From the NCBI GenBank assembly GCA_022424815.1, contig JAKMGS010000070.1, positions 1-9,219 of the forward strand: a stretch of 9,219 nt of DNA. Reading direction: 5' to 3'. Position numbers and translations under genes: made by a program. Position 1 is the first letter of the stretch; every line of letters starts with the position of its first letter. Source of the DNA: Schleiferiaceae bacterium. Lineage in GTDB: Bacteria > Bacteroidota > Bacteroidia > Flavobacteriales > Schleiferiaceae. The notes beneath the pieces are model-generated. The model was not told where the DNA came from and ran no database searches. It saw only the letters and a list, made by a program, of their open reading frames with translations. Positions 1 through 5,391 of this stretch are shown piece after piece.

Positions 1-417
1 GTGCGTACGGTAATAGCGTCCCACATGGGGTGGAACCCATTCCGGGTGATGCTCAAAATTCAGGTCGTGGATGGTGAGCCATTGCTTGATTTTGGTGCGG
101 GCGGGCAAGCCGTCCGGTGACCAATAACGCGCGGCGCCCCAACGCTTCAGGGCGGCCGGCACACCTATGCTATTCCAATACCACCACAACCAAGGGTGGC
201 GGGCAGGAGGGAGGACGAGCTTGTGGGTGATGTTGGGGGCGTTTAGAAAAGAGAATTGGTCCCTCATTCCCTTCATCGCAGAAGGGCGGTCCCACATCAA
301 CAGAAACTCGTGTTCCTTTGCGGCGGGTAGGATTTGCTCTAGCATGCGCAAGGTGTAAATGCCTGTGCCTTCAAGCTTGTTTGGCAAAAGCCACCGTACG
401 TTCACCGCAATTTTCAT
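1..417 (-). CDS. Glycosyltransferase, GT4-like, N-terminal part (cut by the left window edge)
   Basis: The reverse strand reads 139 codons without a stop from the ATG at 417-415 to the window edge, so the gene continues to the left. The product begins MKIAVNVRWLLPNKLEGTGI, which is the usual N-terminal beta strand and glycine-containing loop of GT-B fold family 4 glycosyltransferases. Near residues 114-126 it has TIHDLNFEHHPEW, the HD-containing motif common in these enzymes, followed by a YYR element. The protein would be cytoplasmic or loosely attached to the inner membrane, moving a sugar from a nucleotide donor onto a growing lipid-linked glycan. The C-terminal donor-binding half lies outside the window, so neither sugar nor acceptor can be inferred. 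It diverges from the flippase operon, and its neighbours support a role in surface-polysaccharide assembly. The start is well placed because the hydrophobic strand begins directly after the Met. Confidence 0.85.
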   Translation of the reverse strand, partial: MKIAVNVRWLLPNKLEGTGIYTLRMLEQILPAAKEHEFLLMWDRPSAMKGMRDQFSFLNAPNITHKLVLPPARHPWLWWYWNSIGVPAALKRWGAARYWSPDGLPARTKIKQWLTIHDLNFEHHPEWVPPHVGRYYRTH

Positions 418-491
418 GGCTTAAATGTACAAAAGTGCGCCGCTGTAGCGTTAGATAAGCGGTATATTCGCACCCAACTCGCTACACAACC
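418..491. promoter_or_regulatory. Divergent intergenic region, probable promoters for both polysaccharide transcripts
   Basis: These 74 bp separate the start codons of two divergent genes and should hold a promoter for each. Rightward, TATATTCG at 463-470 matches the Bacteroidota -7 consensus TAnnTTTG at all but one position and lies 21 bp before the flippase ATG, but I see no convincing TTG-type -33 element at the expected distance. Leftward, TACATTTA (reverse strand of 422-429) also matches all but one position, yet it lies only 4 bp from the glycosyltransferase start and would imply a nearly leaderless message. No Shine-Dalgarno sequence is seen on either side. The location is solid, but the exact elements are weak. 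Confidence 0.3.
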
Positions 492-1823
492 ATGATTCAG
501 CGTATCCTTCAATTCTTAAAGGATCCCACGGCTGCCGCTTTAGCCAAGGGAAGCAGCGTCGTGCTCATCTTCAAAATCATTGGCGCCCTTGGGGGCTATG
601 TGCTGCTGTGGTCCTTAGGCCAAGCGGGAGGTGAGAAGGCAGTGGGCGTGTATGAGGTGGCCTTTACCCTGATCTTGATTGCCTCGACGGTGGGGCGTTG
701 GGGATTGGATACGGTGTTGGTGAAGGAATTGGGCAAAACCGACCTTGGCGATGCCCCGTCTCGAGGACTCTATGGACACATATTTGTACGCGTGCTGGCC
801 ATTACCGCCGCGCTCTCCATTTTGACCTTCTTTGCGGCCGAAGTCCTTACCGAACTCTTTTTTAATCAAACTCCCGTGGGCGTCTTGCGCACCGCATCGC
901 TGACCGCCCTGCCTTTTACCATTATGCTTTTGAATGCGGAGGCCTATCGTGGATTACACAAGCCGGTGTTGTTTAGCATCAATCAGCACGGGACCGTTTA
1001 CCTCATCCTCGCTGCCCTGCTCTGGTGGGTGCCGATGGAAAGTGCGGGTTTTGATGCACAGGGCAGTGCCCAATTTGCTTTATTCCTTCTCCTTGGAATT
1101 AGTAGTGTTTTTGCCTTGCTCTCGACCGTGCACGTGATTTCGTTGTGCGAGCGCAAGCCGTGGCGCGGCGCAGCGCTCGCAGGAAACCTCATGAAAGTGG
1201 CCACCCCAATGTTGGTCTCTTCCGCCCTGTTCCTGGTCATGAGCTGGTCTGATACCCTTATGCTCAGTTACTTCCTCGAAGAGGATGAAGTGGGTGTGTA
1301 CCGCATTGTCTTTAAGATTGCCACCCTGATCACCTTTGCCCAATTCGCCCTCAACACCGTCGTCGCCCCTATGATTTCCGGGCTGCACAATGGCGGTTCG
1401 AACATGTCGCTGCTCGCGCAACGCATCGCTACCTTGAATTTGGTCACTGCGGGCCCCATTTTCCTCGGTATCATCGCCCTCGGACCATTCCTCATCGGCC
1501 TCTTTGGCGTCAATGATCCCTGGACCGCCTATCCTTGGTTGGTGATTTTAGCATGTGGCCAATTAGCCAATGCCTTCGCAGGACCCGTGCTCAACATTTT
1601 GAACATGACCGGCTACGAGAAAAGTGCGCAAAACACCATGCTCGTCGTCGCTACCCTCAATATCATCCTTAACGCTGTTTTCATTCCTGCCTTCGGGCCG
1701 GGAGGGGCAGCCGTAGCCACGGCCTTAACCATGGTGGGTTGGAATATTTGGGCGGGGGTGCTGGTCTACCGTTTCCATGGAATTATCACCGTGCCATTTT
1801 TGGCGAAAAGAAGTCGATCATGA
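492..1823 (+). CDS. Wzx-like oligosaccharide flippase (MOP/polysaccharide-biosynthesis family)
   Basis: This 443-residue protein is hydrophobic along most of its length, with roughly a dozen or more membrane segments separated by short polar loops, as expected for the MOP exporter superfamily. Two stretches are typical of the RfbX/Wzx branch. One is an early segment, GVYEVAFTL, followed by GRWGLDTVLVKELG (residues 52-81). The other is a mid-protein segment around 250-295 with SWSDTLMLSYFL, then GVYRIVFKIATL. The role inferred from the family is moving an undecaprenyl-linked repeat unit from the cytoplasmic to the periplasmic face of the inner membrane. The length is ordinary for the family. 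The gene leads a four-gene operon, and its TGA overlaps the next ATG in the form ATGA, suggesting translational coupling. The ATG at 492 fits because a short amphipathic start precedes the first membrane helix. A MATE-type drug exporter is less likely given the context. Confidence 0.87.
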   Translation: MIQRILQFLKDPTAAALAKGSSVVLIFKIIGALGGYVLLWSLGQAGGEKAVGVYEVAFTLILIASTVGRWGLDTVLVKELGKTDLGDAPSRGLYGHIFVRVLAITAALSILTFFAAEVLTELFFNQTPVGVLRTASLTALPFTIMLLNAEAYRGLHKPVLFSINQHGTVYLILAALLWWVPMESAGFDAQGSAQFALFLLLGISSVFALLSTVHVISLCERKPWRGAALAGNLMKVATPMLVSSALFLVMSWSDTLMLSYFLEEDEVGVYRIVFKIATLITFAQFALNTVVAPMISGLHNGGSNMSLLAQRIATLNLVTAGPIFLGIIALGPFLIGLFGVNDPWTAYPWLVILACGQLANAFAGPVLNILNMTGYEKSAQNTMLVVATLNIILNAVFIPAFGPGGAAVATALTMVGWNIWAGVLVYRFHGIITVPFLAKRSRS

Positions 1824-2755
1824 GTGCTAGAGCGAATGTATTCCTCATTGGGGCCGCCAAAGCTGGCACCACCGCACTGGCAGATATATTGGCCCAGCAC
1901 CCGCAGATTGCCGGCATGTCTATCAAGGAGCCCGGACATTTTTGCACGGACCTGCGTCCGGAGGTTTTTTCCAAATCCTACAAGCGATTGATTCAATGGA
2001 ACGAGGCGGATTATTTTGCTGAGGCCGAATTGAAGGAACGACATATAGGTTTTATCGAAGAGCGCAGTCATTACCACATATTGTGTCAACAAGCCCAAGC
2101 CAAAAAACCTGAGGCCACGCATATTCTGGATGCGTCCACGGCGTATTTGTATAGCGCGCCGGCCGTGAAAGAATTGGCCCATTACAATAACAAAGCAAAA
2201 ATCATTGTCCTTTTACGCAATCCCATCGACCGCGCTTGGAGTCATTACACGATGGCGTTGAAGTACGGCATGGAAAGCGAGGCGCCGTTGGCGGCCTTCA
2301 AGCGTGAGGCGGCGCTCGAGCAAGCTCAATGGGGTAGGGATGAGTGCTATTTGGAGTTGGGACATTACGCACAACAGCTCAAACGCTGGAAGGAGAAATT
2401 TGGAGAGAAGCATTTATTAGTGGTCTTTCACGAAGATTTGAAAAACACGCCACAGAAGGTGCTCAACCGCATCACAGAGTTCTTGGACTTACCTACTTTT
2501 GTGGCAACCAAGGCGAAGGCGACGAACAAAGGTTCCGTGCCAAAATACCCGAAGATGAATGCCCTTGGCATGCGTGTGGTGGGGCCTATTCGCGAGAAGT
2601 TGCCGAAGGAGATGATCAGCGCGATGAAAAAAGTGCTGCAGGCCAAGGCGCCGGATTTAGACGAAGATGTCGCCCGCTGGTTGAAACAACATTACAATGA
2701 GGAGATGGCAGCATTGGCCACCCTACTAAATTTGAATTTAACTCACTGGAAATAA
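1820..2755 (+). CDS. PAPS-dependent sulfotransferase, probably acting on the polysaccharide
   Basis: The product is 311 residues from the ATG at 1820. An in-frame ATG at 1739 would add 27 residues lying wholly inside the flippase gene. The 1820 start is preferred because it makes the classic ATGA overlap and places the first beta strand (NVFLIG) at the N-terminus. GAAKAGTTAL (residues 11-20, Lys14, Thr17, Thr18) is the 5'-phosphosulfate-binding loop. The segment from Ile128 through Arg133, Asp137, Arg138 and Ser141 is the 3'-phosphate-binding motif. KEPGHF at 36-41 matches the KEP element of bacterial heparan-type sulfotransferases, where the Glu is a candidate catalytic base. The family transfers sulfate from PAPS to a hydroxyl or amino group, here most likely on a cytoplasmic sugar repeat unit, since no signal peptide or membrane helix is visible. 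Protein or lipid acceptors cannot be excluded. The stop is followed by one spacer codon and the next start. Confidence 0.88.
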   Translation: MSARANVFLIGAAKAGTTALADILAQHPQIAGMSIKEPGHFCTDLRPEVFSKSYKRLIQWNEADYFAEAELKERHIGFIEERSHYHILCQQAQAKKPEATHILDASTAYLYSAPAVKELAHYNNKAKIIVLLRNPIDRAWSHYTMALKYGMESEAPLAAFKREAALEQAQWGRDECYLELGHYAQQLKRWKEKFGEKHLLVVFHEDLKNTPQKVLNRITEFLDLPTFVATKAKATNKGSVPKYPKMNALGMRVVGPIREKLPKEMISAMKKVLQAKAPDLDEDVARWLKQHYNEEMAALATLLNLNLTHWK

Positions 2756-2758
2756 GCT

Positions 2759-3766
2759 ATGGAATACAGTAGTGCCAATTTGATTTCGTTTTTCTACACC
2801 CATTGGAAGAAACTAATAGTCGTGCCGTTTTTGGCCATGGTAGTGGCGGTCGTATTCAGCGGTCCCCAATTCATCAAACCCCTGTTTGAATCGCAGGTCA
2901 TTCTATTCCCATCGACTACCAACTCGGTATCTAAGGCCCTCTTGCCGCAAACCAACGGCTATGGCGATGAGGATATTTTCGAGTACGGCGATGAGCAACA
3001 GGCTGAGCAGTTGCTGCAAATCCTGAGCTCCGGAGAAATCCGCGACAGTGTGATTCAGAAGTTCGATTTGATGAACCACTACGACATCGATCCGAATTCA
3101 GATTACCCACGCACCAAGCTGTTGAGGGAGTACGAGAACAAAATTGAGTTCCAACGTACCCAATTCATGTCTGTGGAGATTAATGTCCTAGATACTGACC
3201 CGCAGGTAGCAGCGGATATTGCCAATTACATTTCAAAGCTCGTCGACAAGGTAAAACGTCGAGTAGCTCGTGGCCGCGCTGAAATGGGATTGGAAATTGT
3301 GAAGAACGAATACCACGGCTTGCAGGCTGAGATCCAGACGATGGAGGATAAGATCACCGAATTGCGCTACAAAGGGGTGCACGATTACGAAAGTCAAAGT
3401 GCTGTATTTAATGAGCAATACGCCATCGCCCTCGCGGAAGGCGCCGCGCAGAGTCGCATCAAGGCGCTAGAACGTCGCCTCGATACCCTGGCCAAATACG
3501 GTGGTAAATATGTAGCCATCCGCGACGAGCTCCAATTGTTAAAAGAAGAAGAGGTGAAGTTAAAGACCAAATTCGATCAATCGAAAGTGGATGTCAACCA
3601 AAACCTTCCGGCCACCTTTAAAGTGGATGCCGCACGTCCTGCCGAGCGCAAGACCTACCCAAAACGCAGCGTCCTTATTTTGGCGGTGGGCTTCGCTACT
3701 TTCATCTTGATGTCGTTCTTCTTGATGGTTCAAGGCACCCTAAACGAACTTCGTGGCAAGTCCTAA
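2759..3766 (+). CDS. Wzz-like polysaccharide co-polymerase (chain-length determinant)
   Basis: The 335-residue protein has the standard layout of this family: a short cytoplasmic N-terminus, a first membrane helix at about 18-35, a large periplasmic part and a second helix at about 304-324, preceded by a proline- and lysine-containing stretch (ARPAERKTYPKRS). Residues 42-160 fit the Wzz domain. Residues of about 170-275 are rich in Glu, Lys, Arg and Leu and should form long helices or a coiled coil, as in known co-polymerases. Wzz proteins oligomerise in the inner membrane and control the length of polymers made by Wzy. No C-terminal Walker-type tyrosine-kinase domain is present, so a kinase, if any, is encoded elsewhere. 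The gene lies between the sulfotransferase and the polymerase with 3-bp gaps on both sides, so it is surely co-transcribed. The ATG at 2759 is the natural start directly before the first helix. Confidence 0.87.
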   Translation: MEYSSANLISFFYTHWKKLIVVPFLAMVVAVVFSGPQFIKPLFESQVILFPSTTNSVSKALLPQTNGYGDEDIFEYGDEQQAEQLLQILSSGEIRDSVIQKFDLMNHYDIDPNSDYPRTKLLREYENKIEFQRTQFMSVEINVLDTDPQVAADIANYISKLVDKVKRRVARGRAEMGLEIVKNEYHGLQAEIQTMEDKITELRYKGVHDYESQSAVFNEQYAIALAEGAAQSRIKALERRLDTLAKYGGKYVAIRDELQLLKEEEVKLKTKFDQSKVDVNQNLPATFKVDAARPAERKTYPKRSVLILAVGFATFILMSFFLMVQGTLNELRGKS

Positions 3767-3769
3767 CCC

Positions 3770-5200
3770 GTGTTAGGCATTAGCCAAATATCAAACCGTT
3801 GGCTCGCCATCATAGGTATTGTGACCTTACCATTGGTGGGGCTAGCTGTAGCCTATGAATTTTGGTATGCCTTCTTAGTGCCGCCAGCTTTGTTGGTGGT
3901 ATGGATGACTTTGTACCGATTAGATTGGGCCATGTGGTTCATCGTTTTTGCCACCCCGGTCTCCATTAACCTCACGGATGTAACTGGAGGAGCTGGGCTT
4001 TCCTTGCCTACCGAGCCCATGCTCGTAATGGTCACCTTCATCGCCTTGGTTAAAATGGCCCTTCTTGGGGAGTTTGACCGTAAAATCATACAACACCCGA
4101 TCTCGATCGCCATCTACATCTATTTGGCTTGGATGCTCTTTACGGCCATCACGTCCCAATTGCCTTTGGTATCACTCAAGCAATTGGCCACACGCATTTG
4201 GTTTATCGTTCCTTATTACTTCGTGTTGGCCCACCTTTTCTTGAAGAGCGATCGTAACAAGCTCACTTTCTTGTGGCTTTTCCTGATTACCCTCACCATC
4301 GCGGCGATCTACACTCTGGTCATTCATAGCCAATACGGTTTCACGAAGAAGACATCCACCTGGGTAATGTTCCCGCTATTCAAAGAACATACCTCTTACG
4401 GCGCAGTTTTGGCCATGATGTATCCTGCCGCGATCTACCTTACCTTCAGAAGGAGCAGCTGGGGCTTCAAAGCAGCAGCTAGTGCTATGCTTGCTATCTT
4501 AACCTTGGCCATTATATTGAGTTATACCCGCGCAGCATGGCTTTCATTGGTCGGGGCCGGAGCAGTGTATTTGGTGTACCTCTTCCGCTGGTCTAAAACC
4601 ACCGTTTGGTCCCTCGCAGGCACGGCCGTTCTTATTGCTGCACTGAATTTTTCTTGGATCTCGTCAAAGTTTGAAAGAAACACGACCGATTCATCCGACG
4701 ACCTGAACGAACACGTCGCCTCAGTGACTAATGTTAGTACTGATGCCTCCAACCTAGAGCGTATCAATAGATGGAATTCCGCCATCCGAATGTTTAAAGA
4801 CCGACCGGTTCTCGGCCATGGCCCTGGAACTTACATGTTCTTGTACGCGCCTTACCAAAAGCCTTCTGAGAAAACGATCATCTCCACAAATGCCGGTAAT
4901 AGAGGGAATGCGCACAGCGAATACCTAGGGCCTTTAGCCGAATCTGGTGTTTTAGGTTTACTCACTTTTCTAGGTCTAATCATTACAGTCATTGCCGTTG
5001 CGGTCAATTCCTATGCGCGAGCAACGTCACCGCTACTGAAATCTCTGATTCGTGTCGCATTCTTAGGACTCATTACCTACTTCCTGCACGGTGTCCTCAA
5101 CAACTTCTTGGATATGGATAAGGCGAGCGCACCATTTTGGGGATTCTTTGCTCTCCTCACGGCTATTTCAGTTAAATCTTCGGGAATATCGGTTAAATAA
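3770..5200 (+). CDS. Wzy-type polymerase / O-antigen ligase family membrane protein
   Basis: This is a 476-residue, many-helix inner-membrane protein. The Wzy_C/O-antigen-ligase signature is clear. It has YTRAAWLSL at 252-260, a long polar loop at about 297-390 with RINRW at 331-335, then RPVLGHGPGTY (345-355), HSEYL (382-386) and ESGVLGLLTF (391-400), followed by the last helices. In characterised relatives the large periplasmic loop and its Arg and His residues are needed to join lipid-linked glycans. Next to a Wzx-like flippase and a Wzz-like protein, a repeat-unit polymerase is the best reading, while a WaaL-type ligase remains possible because the two share this fold. The start is a GTG. 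The upstream stop of the preceding gene is in the same frame two codons earlier, and the next ATG is at codon 46 inside a helix, so GTG at 3770 is close to forced. The C-terminus carries a small ISVK duplication. Confidence 0.86.
   Translation: MLGISQISNRWLAIIGIVTLPLVGLAVAYEFWYAFLVPPALLVVWMTLYRLDWAMWFIVFATPVSINLTDVTGGAGLSLPTEPMLVMVTFIALVKMALLGEFDRKIIQHPISIAIYIYLAWMLFTAITSQLPLVSLKQLATRIWFIVPYYFVLAHLFLKSDRNKLTFLWLFLITLTIAAIYTLVIHSQYGFTKKTSTWVMFPLFKEHTSYGAVLAMMYPAAIYLTFRRSSWGFKAAASAMLAILTLAIILSYTRAAWLSLVGAGAVYLVYLFRWSKTTVWSLAGTAVLIAALNFSWISSKFERNTTDSSDDLNEHVASVTNVSTDASNLERINRWNSAIRMFKDRPVLGHGPGTYMFLYAPYQKPSEKTIISTNAGNRGNAHSEYLGPLAESGVLGLLTFLGLIITVIAVAVNSYARATSPLLKSLIRVAFLGLITYFLHGVLNNFLDMDKASAPFWGFFALLTAISVKSSGISVK
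5165..5197 (+). repeat. Short direct repeat coding ISVK twice at the polymerase C-terminus
   Basis: The last twelve codons before the stop read ISVK-SSG-ISVK. The two copies are 21 bp apart start to start, with DNA that is similar but not identical (att tca gtt aaa and ata tcg gtt aaa). Differences at the third codon positions suggest either an old duplication under constraint or coincidence. It lies beyond the last membrane helix, in a cytoplasmic or periplasmic tail where extra residues would be tolerated. Confidence 0.4.
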
Positions 5201-5242
5201 AGCGGAAAGAACAATTTGTTCGCCTAGTCAGTAAAAAAGTCC

Positions 5243-5268
5243 TTTAAGTGTCATTCGAGACACATAAA
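5243..5268 (+). terminator. Possible terminator-like hairpin after the polymerase gene
   Basis: TTTA, a mismatched A, then GTGTC pairs with GACAC, a mismatched A and TAAA around a six-base loop (ATTCGA). This gives nine base pairs interrupted by one A-A mismatch. It is 42 bp after the polymerase stop, a sensible place for a terminator, but no T-tract follows on the plus strand, so the intrinsic-terminator reading is weak. It could instead be an mRNA-stabilising stem or a protein-binding site. Confidence 0.3.
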
Positions 5269-5321
5269 ATGATCCATTCACAAAAAAAAACACTCAAAAG
5301 CACTAATTATTAGAGTTAACA

Positions 5322-5374
5322 TTTGCATAATATTGGGAATAGTCTCACATTTAGGGTTGCTTAACATACGTTTA
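5322..5374 (+). promoter_or_regulatory. Candidate promoter elements for the susC-like gene
   Basis: Two imperfect fits to the Bacteroidota promoter (TTTG, about 20 bp, TAnnTTTG) are visible. TTTG at 5322-5325 is followed after 20 bp by CACATTTA (5346-5353), with good spacing but two mismatches in the -7 box. TACGTTTA at 5367-5374 has only one mismatch but no good upstream element, and would leave an untranslated leader of about 10 bases. The short leader just before the ATG is rich in A, as is usual for translation starts in this phylum. Confidence 0.25.
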
Positions 5375-5391
5375 ACAGAAAAACAGGTACA

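Larger units (their letters stand above)
5201..5391. promoter_or_regulatory. AT-rich intergenic region with inverted repeats; probable end of the polysaccharide operon and susC promoter
   Basis: This 191-bp gap holds no credible gene. In order I see a 13-bp palindrome GAACAATTTGTTC (5209-5221), a hairpin-forming inverted repeat (5243-5268), a nine-A run (5282-5290), a palindrome CTAATTATTAG (5303-5313) next to GTTAAC (5315-5320), and weak promoter-like elements before the susC-like ATG. The pentamer TTAAC occurs three times (5316, 5361, 5372). A change of transcription unit here is likely because codon use and function both change. I found no canonical rho-independent terminator with a T-run on the plus strand. 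Confidence 0.45.

Noticed and set aside
167..358. 63-codon plus-strand open frame
   Set aside because: It lies opposite the well-supported glycosyltransferase fragment and its translation resembles no protein family.
1080..1421. 113-codon minus-strand open frame inside the flippase gene
   Set aside because: It is antisense to a clear membrane protein, and its His/Gln/Gly-rich translation is typical of a shadow of G+C-rich coding DNA.
1739..1819. N-terminal extension of the sulfotransferase
   Set aside because: It is encoded within the flippase gene in another frame. The ATGA overlap at 1820 gives a family-like N-terminus.
1766..2182. 138-codon minus-strand open frame across the flippase-sulfotransferase junction
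   Set aside because: It is antisense to two supported genes and to the PAPS-binding motifs, and has no recognisable domain.
2344..2700. 118-codon plus-strand open frame in another frame of the sulfotransferase
   Set aside because: It is fully contained in the sulfotransferase gene, whose frame carries the family motifs, and its own translation is low in hydrophobic core residues.
5209..5221. GAACAATTTGTTC as an intrinsic terminator
   Set aside because: The stem is short with almost no loop and no T-run follows. It is better kept as a possible protein-binding palindrome.
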